NCBI GenBank assembly: GCA_010909165.1
Contig: MU008172.1
Coordinates: 620,001-684,000, forward strand
Reading direction: 5' to 3'
Length of the DNA: 64,000 bases
Source of the DNA: Anthoceros angustus
Lineage: Eukaryota > Streptophyta > Anthocerotopsida > Anthocerotales > Anthocerotaceae
Below the pieces are notes generated by a model that saw only the letters and a list, made by a program, of their open reading frames with translations, was not told where the DNA came from and did not search any database. Shown here piece after piece: positions 10,175 through 21,990 of this stretch. Numbering within the stretch: position 1 is the first letter of the stretch; each line of letters starts with the position of its first letter. A program made the translations under genes and the position numbers.

Positions 10175-13100
10175 ATGTACGGGGGAGGTACGCTCCTCTT
10201 GTTCATCCTCTTCCTCGTCGTGTGCTGTTGCTATTGCTTTGCTGTTGCTAACCATGAGCTACATGGAGCTGACCATGGCAGACGAGGTCTCGGCAATTGT
10301 GCTGGATTTGGGGTCACATTCTTGTAAAGCTGGCTACGCTGGAGAAGATTTGCCAAAAGCTGTGTTTCCGTCTGTAAGCGCATTCCTCGTGACCTTGAAT
10401 GCTTGAGCAGCCCAAAAGTGTTAAAAAGGGCAATCGTCTTGACAGCTGTTTCCTGCGTGATTCCGTGCAGGTAGTAGGGGCAATTGACCTGACGGATGCT
10501 GCCAAAGCTGATGGCGAGACGGACGCCGCCGCCTTAAAAGCCCCAGAAGCAAACGCCAAGTCCGGTAGGAAACTGTATTCTGGGATACAGGCTCTTGGCT
10601 ATCGCCGAGATCATATGGAGGTATAGCTCTGGCAGCCGAGCTCGGGGAATGGTATCCGACCGATTTGCGAGCCTTGAGGTTGATGATGGTTGTCTCTCGA
10701 TGATGTGACTATCATCAGGTCATTTCAGCCATGAAGGATGGACTTGTGTCAGATTGGGACGTTGTGGAGAGCATTTGGGAGCATGCTCTAAAGTGAGATG
10801 GATACTCCTGTCTTATTCTGGGAAATCATGGACTTTAGCTTTCAAGGTTTACGGCCAGTTGCCTAAACACTTTTGGCAGGGATCGGCTGCTAGTGGAGCC
10901 GAAGGAGCACCCAATGCTGCTCGCAGAACCATCATTCAATACGCAGCAACACAGAGAGAAGTACTACTACATTCCTGGCGATTGGGTTTCTATTGTCCTC
11001 ATGAAGTCAAGGGTATTTGAAGTTTCATTTTTTTTTAAATGTTTTGCAGGACTGTTGAGCTTATGTTCGAGAAGTATGGTGTTCCAGCCTTATTCCTTGC
11101 CAAAAATGCTGTGAGTCCTTGCTTCTGTTTTAGACAAACTCAACTAGTCTGTCAGCTCGGAAACACGCACAAGGGATTCTGCAGCATTCTATGACAACAG
11201 TGTACCTGTGTTTCAGGTTTTAACGTCTTTTGCCTCTGGCCGAGCTACTTCTTTGGTTGTGGACTGGTCAGACTGCATACCTGGTCTGTCTCTTTTGGAA
11301 TTGTTTCTTTCACAGCTTACTGAACAGATAGTACTGTCCCTAAATTCAAAGGAATTAAGGATAGATTTGTAGGTTTCATAGACATGTTGTGCTGTCATAT
11401 CGTAGTATCGATCTCCTTAATTGCTGAGGAGGCGATGATTGTGGTAACCCTGTATGGTTGGTGGCTCTAGTGGTGGTGGCTCGACAACTGTGGCAGCTGT
11501 TCATGATGGTTATGTTCTCCAAAAGGTGATTCTGTGTTATCTGTTCTTTTTGAATTGATCAGCAGGATTTCATGCATTCTGATGATAATTTGTTGGCTAT
11601 CGTGGATTTTGGAGAATACCAGGCTATTGTGAGATCTCCAATTGGAGGAGAAGTGCTGACTGACTGCTTGCTAAAAACGTTAGAGAACAAGAGCATTGAG
11701 GTGAACCCTTACCAAATGTCTTAGTTGAACACCGTCTTTTGTAGCTTGATGTCTTGACACAGTGGATGGCTCCAGATAAAACCACGCTTCTCCTTCAAGC
11801 GCAAAGAAGTGCGCCCTGGGGAGTTTGAGGTAAATCAACATATTTCAGTCTTGTGTGCAATGGTATGCTTGCTGGACATTCTGCAGATGACAAAACGGGT
11901 CCTGTGTGGTCAACTGGAGTGCAGTTGACCAGTGTGGACCACCCAAACACAACAGAAAGCTACTACAGATACATGCAGGTCGGTTCGTGCTCTTCATTTG
12001 TTGTAATGCTTGCTATATCATTTGCATGTTGTCCTAAAGCTGTTGAGCAAGATCGGGGTTGTGATATCGTTTGACTTGGTTTACCTGAGCTTGCGCTTGT
12101 GGGCTGCAAATTGGTTTGGTCTTGTAAACTCGTTTCAGAGAAGTATTGCAGCGGATGTAAAGGAATCAGTGTGTCGAGTCCCTGACATCACATTCGATGG
12201 TGCGATGTTGGTGACAAGTCAATTTCATGTGCTTAGCTGGATCATTTAAGGATGTCTTGTTCTAAGTTGGTTTTCTGTCTTCTGGCTCCAGAAAACTCAT
12301 ATGCAAATATTCCAACAACTCCGTATGAGCTACCTGATGGGCAGTAAGACCTCAACGCCTCAAGTGCGAATGTGTCACTTGCTAGTACTACGTTCCACTC
12401 TGCTGACAAGGCAAATATGTTTTTCTAGGATAATTGAAGTCGGAGCTGACAGATTTAAAATTCCAGACATCATGTTCAACCCGTCCCTTATCCAGGTCTG
12501 TTACTCTTGCTGAATGAGTTACCGGATGTGAGAGTTTCTGTCTGGGATAGTGGTTGGTGTAATCTTTTACTAGAGCATGCTTGCATATTGGTGCCACTTG
12601 CTCACCTTTGCCTTCTTTGGACTCGTTGACAGACAATACCTGGAATGGAGTCTCCGTCACCTCTGCAGGGACTGCCTCAGATGGTCTGCTTCTTTCTGAA
12701 AGCTGTATTCCTCATGAAAAGTATTTCTGTAGTTGCAGGGACCCGATTCCATGCTTATCTTGTAGTTTATTTGTACTACAGGTGATCGAGAGTATAAACA
12801 AGTGCGATGTTGACATCCGCCGTGAATTGTTCAGCAGCATTTTGGTGAGTGCGTTTGGAGGAGGCTTAAATTTATGTTTTTTTGAGGAGGCTTGCATGTG
12901 CTTTTAGGGTTCACAGTTCCACGCCCTGCGACTGTGCTATTTGTTATAGCTTGCTGGAGGAGCAGCAGCAACTCAGCAAATGAAAGAGCGGTTGGAGAAG
13001 GAATTGGTTGAGGTATGATATGAGCCACCCCCTTGGCTTATTAGGAGATAACGGAGAGGCCAGGTTTCTGAAGGCCAATCCTTGATGCGTCCAGGAGGCA

Positions 13101-13463
13101 CCTCAAGCTGCAAGAGTGAAGGTTCTAGCAAGTGGAAATGCTATGGAACGGCGATTCAGGTAGTGTCGTTGTTTTGTTTCATGGAGGAGTGATTTGTTTC
13201 ACGGTGTCCACTTCATATGGACGCTTTGTTCCGCTGCTGGGTTGGTAATAGTCCTTCGTTCGTGCAGTGTGTGGATAGGTGGAAGCATCCTCGCTTCTTT
13301 GGGATCCTTCCAGCAAATGTGGCTTTCTAAGCAAGAGTATGTGATGAAACGATGCACTCCCTGTTGCTCAGAGAAAATAACTACTCAGCTCCTTAAGTCA
13401 TTGTATTTGGTTTGCAGATTTGAGGAGCACGGTCCAGCGTATGTGCAGAGGAAGTGTCCATGA
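10175..13463 (+). CDS. ARP4: Actin-related protein 4 (ARP4/BAF53-like)
   Basis: Twenty small exons give 432 residues: 10175-10187, 10282-10373, 10471-10620, 10719-10792, 10880-10960, 11050-11110, 11217-11266, 11471-11525, 11623-11700, 11776-11829, 11925-11978, 12139-12199, 12292-12343, 12429-12495, 12633-12683, 12782-12844, 12950-13012, 13095-13159, 13268-13336, 13418-13463. ARP4 is a nuclear actin-like subunit of SWI/SNF, INO80/SWR1 and NuA4 chromatin complexes. Landmarks are the actin-fold phosphate-1 start ([15 protein letters not shown]), the phosphate-2 segment [17 protein letters not shown], the [17 protein letters not shown] block, and the [11 protein letters not shown] end. The start is a 13-nt exon encoding MYGG plus one base, chosen because plant ARP4 begins MYGGDEVSAI; an alternative ATG at 10167 reads unrelated sequence. 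Length matches the family (about 440). It converges with TTI1 on the other strand, about 200 bp away. Confidence 0.93.
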
Positions 13464-13669
13464 TTCTATGCAATGCCATGGTTCTGTATAACCCGCGTTG
13501 AGCACATGGATGGAACTAGCAAGAGTAACAAGAGATCAAAGGAAATTGCCATTTGTGATGGACGATGCTTGTCGTGAGATGAAAGGCACCTGGTCTTAGT
13601 AAAATCAATTAGCAAATTGAGACCAGATTTTGGTTCCCTACGAAGCGAAGTTGCTCGCCAGTCTGATGA

Positions 13670-16600
13670 TCAGCAGCTGCTGATCGTTGACAAAAACCTC
13701 GCTGCACATTTGCTATCCATGTCCAGAACACAGTCTCTTTCGACATAATGCACCCACAAGGCATCCCTTGGAGACTTTGGGGGGGGTAGAATCTCCTCAA
13801 GTTGAGAGAATTCTTCCCTATTAAGCGGGAGCGAGGGACAACTCCTTTCAGAAGCCCCATACGCCACGTCGGCCACAAGGATCCATACAAGGTCTCCATC
13901 AATTTGTGACAACGCGACCAAGGCTTCACTCACTTTGTCATGCATGCTCGGGACCACACAGCCGAGCCCTAAGATCCATGACGCCAGAATCCCAACGAGC
14001 CCCTCCAAAGCCGGTGCACTCTTCTTCCTCCCAGCTATCAACGTTACACACTGCAGCACAGCTTCCTGCACTTGAGCAATCTCTGCTGATGAAGAACGAT
14101 GTTCTCGCCCTCTAGGATCCCCTTGGACATTCCTCTTTGTCAAAACGCTCTCACTGGACCTGTAAAGCACCATGCTTGATCCTGCACCAGTGAGAGGTTG
14201 ATTGTGAAGAAGCTTTATCATTAAGGGCAGAGCATCCTTCTTCATTCGACGTGCAAAAAACTCCCCTCCACATTGATATGTTGCAGTGGTTATAGCTGCC
14301 AGCGCCCTAATCACAACCTGTCAACAACAAGTATTATGAGTACAAACCACGAGACTTTGCAGCTGTTCATCCAACTCGATGCAGCAACACGCTTACCGAA
14401 GATTTCCTATGCTGCAAAGTAGTTACTAGATGAGGCCAAAGACGATGCATAGTTGGTAGTAGTTTCTTCCCAACGTTGTCGGATTCATGGTTTGCTTCAG
14501 GCACGCTCCGGTGCTCTGTGATGTACTGCTTAGTTGATTTATCAACGCCTTCTATTGCCTCAAAGCCAGCCAACGAGGATATGCCATACTGCAGGCAATG
14601 GCACCCAACAAAGATGGCCTAGCGTTAGCGGAGCTGGTAGAACAAACATGCAACGCAGAGACAGTCAGCCTACTAGACTAAGTTACCAGCATTTTTCTTG
14701 AACGTGATACACAAAGAGTACACCCACCTCCACCGTGTCAAGAGCAAGGAGGCATATTTGCTGTTCCTTTGATGCAAGAAGTGGAGCACATGTCAAAATA
14801 CATGAAGCTGCAATAGAGCCAATACAACGGCAAGATTTCTCTCTTTCCTCCAGCTCAACCACTGCTTCATCAAGTGCTTGGTTTCTTTCCTTGACGGACA
14901 ATCGTGATGCCTCAAGAACCCTTTGAGCACACCCTGCAGCTCTGGAGGCCGCTAAAAGACCTTCCTCTTGTGCTGCCTTACTTATTTCCCGTAGACCCTG
15001 GACATCAAATCAGACTTCGAGTCATGGAAACCAGTCGTCAGACAGCCCCGACATTGATAAGAAACACGTACCCGTAGCAATGGCACAGTATACTGTGGAT
15101 GCTGCTGTCTCGCAGGAATCTCCAGTTCAAGTTGGACACTTCGCATCTGACAGGCAATGAACCAAACGCAGGTCAAATGAATTATCAGGCCAACATGTAG
15201 GATATTTGGAATGAACAGGAAAATTCAGGGAAAGGCTACATACAGGTTCCTCAAGAAGTGGCAAAAGATCAGGGGCTGCGCCAGTGTGACGAAGAATGGC
15301 TGCCAAAAGGTTTGGAGCATTGGGATACAAAGTAAAATGCCTTAGTTGCCGGCATAAGGAGTCTATAATGTGGTCCGCATTTACCTTTACAAGAGCCTTG
15401 ACCTACATACGTAAGACCACTGTTCAGAGAAAAGTTTGGGCACAAGTGACAAAATAGAAATATGTGTACCAAGATGAAACCCAGATATACCGAGCTATAT
15501 CCACACTGCATACAGATTGTCCGTAGAACAACATCTGCAGCATTGCTGACATTATAGGAGCCACAGCCGAGCCTCTCCAACAAAGCATACAACACCAATC
15601 CTAGAAAACCGTTGTCATCGAACAATCTTCCCAAAGAAAGCACAAATACCCCCAATCCTTCTACTAGAACCTGCCAAAATAGTCACCTACACAGGATTAG
15701 CATGCACTGAATCTTCTACCATAGAGATTGACGTCAAGACACACATGACAAACACTGCACAGAAAGAGGCAAGTACCTGCTGTAACATTCGAATGTCTTC
15801 GATGAGGCTTAAAGGAGTACCACCATTTTCATCCCCAACACTCACATGACTGAAAGGGTCCCATATCTCAGAAACCATGTAGTCATGGATAACATCCCCC
15901 ACCAAATTGACAATCGCATTCCTTGCAAGATCACGGTCGATTTGTCCCCAATCCTCAAATTGGTAGTGCACAACTGGGGGAATTGTGTTTCCAGTGCTGC
16001 AACGCCGACCCTGGCCAAATAGAGATTCTTCACTTGGTACAGAATGCCCAAACATTGCAAAGAGGGCATCAGTCCAGGCTCCGGAGGCCCCATATATGAT
16101 TTCATTCAGTAGGACAACTGCTGTGGCAGCTGTCCGAACATGATGACCAGCTCCAAACATTGCACCTGGCCTTGTCTGTGCAATCACGTTCCTGCTGTAA
16201 GATTCTCGAGCAATTTGTCGAAGAATGTCTAGAAGAGGCTCCACGAGCTTCAAAACAGCCACTCCATCTGACATTCCTGTTGAGATCAGACAATTCTATG
16301 AGACGGATATACAGAAAATTAGACGAGCATGCACTACACCCAAAGCTGGACTCAAAAAATGTTGACTAACCTTTGGCAGCAGAAAGGCCAGCAAGTCTGA
16401 GGATATACGAAACATTTATATACAATGAGTTGCTGCCCGCACGGACTAGCCATGGAGGCATTCTAGGTAGCCTGTCTACTGAAGACACATCTTCAACAGA
16501 CTGCATTGTTGGCAACTGCTTCGGACTTATGTCTTCTATTAGGGGCGGATGCACATTACTTAACGAAGAACCCACATGTGCATGGTCTACTGTAACAAGG

Positions 16601-19480
16601 TGGCTGAACGACCCCAACACAGCTGTACTGAAGCTAAAACACTGAGTCATGACATCGAGAAAGCGTGCAATTAACACCTACATTCAGAATCAAAGTGAGG
16701 GATGTCAGGGGTCACTGGAGAATCTATCAGAACCCGATGTACGATACTTGGATGTAAGCTCACCGGTGAATTCAGCAACTCCAGTGAAACAGTGTCAGGT
16801 CCGGCAAAGAACATAGCTGCAGCCAACTGGCGTGCATGGAGGACTGCAACCTTCTCATCTGATGAATACAAAGATCTTGGAAGTTTATCTACCAGCCTGT
16901 TTTAATATGAAGAAAGCCATCAGGTCGGACGCATTAGGAGACACAGATCTACCATGAATTTCTAATGCACTAAAGAAAGTTACAGAAAGAGCATAACATT
17001 CACCACAGCGATCGATCCTGCTGCACTTTAGAACTAAGACGAATCCTAGATCAGAGTTATCGCAAAGAATGCAGTACCTTCCCATCAAGTCGATAAGACC
17101 GACCCTCAGCAAATCTAAACTCATATCCTCCAAGCCGTCCTCTTCTCTGGGCAAATGGCTTGGCATTGTGTGGTAAGACACTGATACCAACGCCGCAAGA
17201 TGAGCACAAGCCGAACAAGCTACTTGCTTCCAATCATCACAAGCCAATGACAACAAGCATTCCTGCACAAGATTGCTGCTCTTTAGTGGTTCTGCAATAT
17301 GGCTTGCAGAGGACAGGAATCAGTGCAGTTTTATCACAAAAAAATTTAATCCCAGTCGAATAAATCTCCTGATTTTCTGCACCACCTCAAATTGCATGCA
17401 CAAAGCAAACCCAACCATCAAACCACAGTACTCATACCAGCAGCAATTGTGTGCAGTTTGCCAAAGTCCTTGTACAGGCCTTGAGAAAAAGAGATGTGAC
17501 ATCAACCACCGCGAGCCTGATAGCAGGTGCTGGATGCGCACATAACTAGAGTTACATGTGCATGACAAACAGTCAGATGTTGTGTAAATCACCGATTTCT
17601 GTGCTGTTCATGATACTTAGTGCAAACCATCCAAAGCTATAGGTGAAAAAGCTCACCAATGGCAAAACTCTTGTTAGGAGTTTGTTAATATTGCCCGCAG
17701 TCGACTGCACCCATTCTTTGTCTCTCTCCAGACGAAAGTCAGCCACATCGGGATTTATAAGTACCTCTGAGGCAGATGCCCCAGTTGCTTGTTGCTTCTG
17801 TCTGCCTTCGATCCCTGAAGCCTCAGAAGTTGATTCCGTCATAATAGCTGCAGATCTGCTTTCCGATTCAGATCCTTTCTGAAGAGAGACAGACACTGCA
17901 CGCAGCCTTTCCAAGGCAACATCAATAGAGAGCAGACTGTTCGACGATTCTACACTTTGTGCCTGATTGGACAAGCCGTCCTGAGAGGTAGCACTATTTT
18001 GGGCATCTCCCAACACAAACACAAAAATCTCAGCCATGGCCCTGAGTGATTCCTCCAGTGCAACTGGACTTCCAGCAGCACCTAAGGTATAAGACGGGAT
18101 GGAACTTGCACTATGTTTCTTTGCAATTCTCATGCCCTTTACAAGACTGCTTGCCACCCCTGGCAAGAAGAAGGAGAGAGCATCTGCAGAACCAACCTGT
18201 GAAGAGGTCATTAACTAAGTGCTTTGTAGCCTGAATTGCCCATTCACTGCCAAAAGCTCTGCTTCACCCAAGCACACACCTTCCACAAAAGAGCACGAAG
18301 AGTGGATAATGCATCACCACGCAGCTTGGAGCTGCCCAATGCTCCACGAACAGCTTCTGCTTCAGAGATCTGTTCAAACGGCAAGATCAGCTTGCATAAA
18401 ACCACGGACCTTACCAGGGATAATAGATAAGGAAAAGAAAAATGCCGTCTAAAACCTTCAGGAGCAAATCGAGCATATATCCAATAGTGGGAGCCATTTC
18501 CTCTGAGTGGAACGAAGCCAAGAGACAACCATTCACTATTTGAGAGTCCCCTGCTTCAGCAACTTTCCTGGAGGCCATCGCCACATACTGGACGTAAAAT
18601 TGAGGCCTGTCACTGTAAAGTGGCGGCGTTGACAGAAGGTGGCAAACACATCGTGAGTCCCTACATGGCTTGAGTGATAAGAAGCTTGCGCATAGGCACT
18701 TGACCACACCATGTCTAAATTCCTCAGATGCTTGAGATGGCAAAAGCGCAGCAGCTGCAGATAATTTTCTCAGCACTGTTGTCATCTGATCAAACACAGC
18801 CGAAAATTTGAGAAAGATCCTCATCAAAAAACCATTTGGGTGCCTGAAAGAATGAAGAACCTGATTTTGGCCCAACGCCTGTATTCATACTCGTTTAAAA
18901 ACAGAAAGCGAGCCGGTGCCCAGTGCCACCAACCTGGTCATGAGTTTGTAAAGGGCATCTCCGCAGCAGCACCTCCAAGCATGATAACACACCTTCGGCC
19001 GTTGTATCGCGTATTAAATTGACAGTGGCGTCGCCGGCAGATGATCTGGAAGCCACTGCCGCGTCCAACAGCAGAAACAAGGGGAAGAGTACGTATCTGA
19101 AGACCAGACGCACCCAGAAGAAGCAGACAAATTTGAGCAGGGGAAGAGCAGATTGCCCCGACAATCCAACAAGCAGAATCGAAGGCAAAAACGAGGTTGA
19201 GGCCATACTCCATGCAGGGTTGCAACCCAGAGACTGGCACGTCCGTGAGCAGTGACTCGAGGGAGTGCAGCAGGTCGGACGGTGATGCCACTGCACCGGT
19301 GGGGATGTGAAGCAGCTGCGTGCACAGCGGGCGAAGCAATTGGAAGGTGCGGCGAGCATCATCCTCATGATCATTATCATCCTGGCTCCCTTGGTTGTGC
19401 TGCCGTTGCGCCCAAGTAGCGGGCAACATGGCCCTCCTCTTCCTGATGGCGGTGTCAGGATCGTTCACCGGCTCAGTCAT
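13670..19480 (-). CDS. TTI1: TELO2-interacting protein 1 homolog (TTI1), HEAT-repeat protein
   Basis: Sixteen exons in transcription order: 19209-19480, 18934-19096, 18456-18785, 18280-18369, 17657-18196, 17438-17545, 17078-17262, 16678-16896, 16371-16627, 15777-16276, 15491-15670, 15244-15402, 15072-15146, 14728-14997, 14397-14588, 13670-14317, giving 1395 residues. TTI1 is the scaffold of the TTT complex (TELO2-TTI1-TTI2), which with HSP90 matures PIKK kinases such as TOR, ATM and ATR. Family marks are LLRPLCTQLL near the N-terminus, EYVLFPLFLLLD, the LERDKEWVQSTAGN segment, LNEIIYGASGAW, the Leu-rich HEAT helices of exons 10-14, and a C-terminal DGDLVWILVADVAYG followed by LEEILPPP. The start is the first in-frame ATG at 19480. 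The intron between exons 8 and 9 is only about 50 nt. Length fits plant TTI1. It is divergent from the small gene at 19705. Confidence 0.9.
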
Positions 19481-19704
19481 GAGTCTATAGTGGATGAGGC
19501 ACAAATTCAAGAATTCCTGTCATCGTAATCGGCCAGGCTGCAGCTCAGTTCAGCACTGGCGGTGAAGGTGCGAAGCCAAACAGTTTAACCTAATGGTTCG
19601 TCACGCGGCGCTCTTAACGGCTGGCTTTCACGGCGGAAGGAACTTCAACCGTCGGCATTGCAGGCATCGTTTGCTGGGCTGAGCTTTCTCCTAAGCGGGC
19701 GCCT
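19481..19704. promoter_or_regulatory. Putative bidirectional promoter, TTI1 / hypothetical gene
   Basis: Only 224 bases separate the start codons of TTI1 (-) and the hypothetical gene (+). Both promoters and 5' UTRs must overlap here or extend into the genes. No TATA box is obvious. Confidence 0.45.
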
Positions 19705-20448
19705 ATGGGGGCAGGGAAGAGGCAAGTGCCGGGGCTGGCACCCGAGGATGCCGACTTCCCAGCAGCTCTGCCTCCCAGCCCAACACGCTCATGTGCTGGC
19801 CTGGACGATGAGTTACTGGAACTTGACAACGCAGAACCAGAATCGGATCAGTTCACCTCCGCGGTATCCATGCTGAATGCCATCAATATACAAAACTACC
19901 ACCCGCATCCGCAGCCGCAGCCGCTTGGGGGCAACAGCCCACTAATCCGGGCTTCTGGCCAGGAGATTGCTGTGCGGAAGCAGGAGCACCACGGTGAGCT
20001 TGAGGAGTCCACGCCACTAGTGTTTGAGGAGTACGAAGCCAGGATTCAGGACTTGAGCAAGAAGAAGCCATCCAAGGAAAGCGTCTTCCTGAAGGCGTGC
20101 ATTACACCGGACAACATCCTGGAGCACATTCGAGATTATCTGAAGAAGCATCCCGAGCTGACATGCCTCACATTGGAGGAAACCCTCCTGGCAATGCTAC
20201 GATCTGAGAGTTACTACCCGGGGCCCCACTGGTTGGTCAGGCCAGCCAGTGAGATGGATGTGGAGAGGGCCGACGTCCTGTGGCGTTGCATGCTACATCC
20301 TTCCACCATGGAGATGGACGATGTGGAAAAGATGTTCTTTGAGGAGAAAGGAAGTGCAGAGCCGGGGCAGTGGGAAGGAGTAGTCATAGAGGCCGATTCT
20401 GCTCCGTCTTCAATGGCAGGAGCAGATCACACGCAAATCCAGATCTAG
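19705..20448 (+). CDS. Hypothetical protein, intronless
   Basis: A single open frame of 247 residues starts at an ATG 224 bp from the divergent TTI1 start. I do not recognise the family. The N-terminal third is acidic and low in complexity (LDDELLELDNAEPES, HPHPQPQP). The middle is charged (FEEYEARIQDLSKKKPSKES). The C-terminal half looks folded, with helices around ITPDNILEHIRDYLKKHPEL, LTLEETLLAMLRSESYYPGPHW and VLWRCMLHPSTMEMDDVEKMFFEEK. There is no signal peptide, membrane segment or metal motif. Even coding composition and a folded-looking C-terminus make a real gene likely. Confidence 0.7.
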   Translation: MGAGKRQVPGLAPEDADFPAALPPSPTRSCAGLDDELLELDNAEPESDQFTSAVSMLNAINIQNYHPHPQPQPLGGNSPLIRASGQEIAVRKQEHHGELEESTPLVFEEYEARIQDLSKKKPSKESVFLKACITPDNILEHIRDYLKKHPELTCLTLEETLLAMLRSESYYPGPHWLVRPASEMDVERADVLWRCMLHPSTMEMDDVEKMFFEEKGSAEPGQWEGVVIEADSAPSSMAGADHTQIQI

Positions 20449-20644
20449 TGCAGATGCACATACATATATGAATGAGGACTTGGAGGCTGTCGGAATTTTG
20501 CTACCACAGTGCACAATATATTGAGGGGTTTCGTGCATTAGGTACACATATGTACATATGTATATGTAACGGGTTACCAACGCACTACGGAACGGCTTTC
20601 ACAACGGCTTTTGATACATAAAAAACTAAAACCTAGAAAATGGA
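20449..20644. other. 3' flank of the hypothetical gene
   Basis: Short AT-rich 3' flank with alternating CATATATG-type words; presumed 3' UTR. No other feature is seen before the MITE. Confidence 0.35.
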
Positions 20645-20646
20645 TA

Positions 20647-20993
20647 CCGTACCCCGAGGGGTGGTTCAACAGGATAATGCCGAAATAATTATTTTTTGAA
20701 AAAAACAAGGTTCAACATAAATATTTATATTTTTCAAAATTTCAACATTTATAAAAAATAATTTTATCAAATTTCAACATTTATTAAAATATATAGGTAT
20801 ATATATAAAAACTAATGGATATGTATAGATCTCCCTAAATAGGCCTAATTTTCCACACAAACCCTAGTTTCCTTATTTTTGATCATAAACTCATAAATTT
20901 TTACCTATTCAACATTTTAAGTATAATAATTTCTGAATTTTCAACTTTTACTAATTTTAATTAATTAACGCCGAATCACCCCTTGGGGTACGG
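20647..20993. mobile_element. MITE, copy B (inverted relative to copy A)
   Basis: This 347-bp element matches copy A (9491-9839) read on the opposite strand, with the same CCGTACCCC...GGGGTACGG ends and TA on each side. It has no coding capacity. A few substitutions distinguish the copies (for example CCCCGAGG against CCCCAAGG at one end). Confidence 0.8.
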
Positions 20994-21061
20994 TAGTCAC
21001 CTAGTAATGTCATGGGGGAAAGCATAACACCTAACCTGGATATGACTACGGTTAGTATAAT

Positions 21062-21332
21062 GTGGAGACTTTATAAAAGGAAAGAGATCGGAAATCCCAT
21101 CTACCGGCTAGTCCCTTGGCCTAGATTATGACATCATGGGAGTAGGTAGCTTCATAGTAGACATTCGGGGCTAGTCCCTTGGCCTAGATTATGACATCAT
21201 GGGAGCAGTAGGTAGCTTCATAGTAGACATTCGGGGCTAGTCCCTTGGCCTAGGCCCTCTAGAGGGTTGTTCCTTATCACCGCGGTGTAGATGGGACTTC
21301 CTATATCTGCATATTTTTAAAGTCTCCACGTT
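21062..21332. mobile_element. Second MITE-like element with long imperfect terminal inverted repeats
   Basis: The left end (GTGGAGACTTTATAAAAGG, then a CCCATCTAC word) matches the reverse complement of the right end (AAAGTCTCCAC preceded by GTAGATGGGA) over roughly 45 bp. Inside, a 63-66 bp unit containing CTAGTCCCTTGGCCTAG is tandemly repeated from 21106 to about 21255. A related half-element lies near 58946-59048. No target duplication is clear. Confidence 0.6.
21106..21255. repeat. Tandem 63-66 bp repeat, two copies plus a partial
   Basis: Units start at 21106, 21169 and 21235 with GGCTAGTCCCTTGGCCTAG. The second unit carries a three-base insertion relative to the first. Confidence 0.8.
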
Positions 21333-21664
21333 TATTTATATATTATAAGGTATGGGAATTTGTTACTTATTCAAGAGGAACTTGGGCTAACATATCGAGG
21401 TGTGTCTGCCCTTCAACGAGTGATTGTAAGGAAGATGTCCACACATAATGAGTTCATTGGTACTCCACAGTTAAACGTCCAAAGCAATGTTTGGACGGGA
21501 TGTCATCCGCCCTCTTGGATGGGGTACCATTCGTCCCAAGCTTCATGTCCTATGAGGCCTCATATGCCTAACGTATGCCTTCGAAACTTTTATGTATATT
21601 TTAAGATATATATATATAACTTTTAAATATTATCTATATAGTATAAAATACACCTGGTTTGACC

Positions 21665-21990
21665 AAAAAATATCTATAGAGTCTCCTAACTTACTATAGG
21701 AAGTAATAGAAAAATATACTGAGGCCCATGTTAGGGTCGGGTTTGACCCAAAAAAAAAGACCTCGTTGAAGGGTATGGTCTATAAAGTCTCCGAATCCAC
21801 TAAAAAACTAATAACACCAAAAAATATCTATAACGTCTCCAAATTTACTAAATAATAAAAAAAAATAGACCGAGGCCCCTGTTAAGGGTGGAGTCTGACC
21901 GAAAGAACCCCAGTTGAAGGGCCAGGGTATATAAAGTCTCTGAATTCACTAAAAACATTTATAACAATGTCTAACAAAAAATACCCATGA
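21665..21990. repeat. Degenerate ~154 bp tandem repeat, two copies
   Basis: Units begin near 21665 and 21819 with AAAAAATATCTATA and continue with GTCTCC, GAGGCCC and a GTTGAAGGG word. The copies have diverged considerably. The stretch is AT-rich and non-coding. Confidence 0.6.

Noticed and set aside
19481-19510. Possible upstream extension of TTI1 by ten codons
   Set aside because: The extension would begin at a TTG codon; the first ATG is at 19480.
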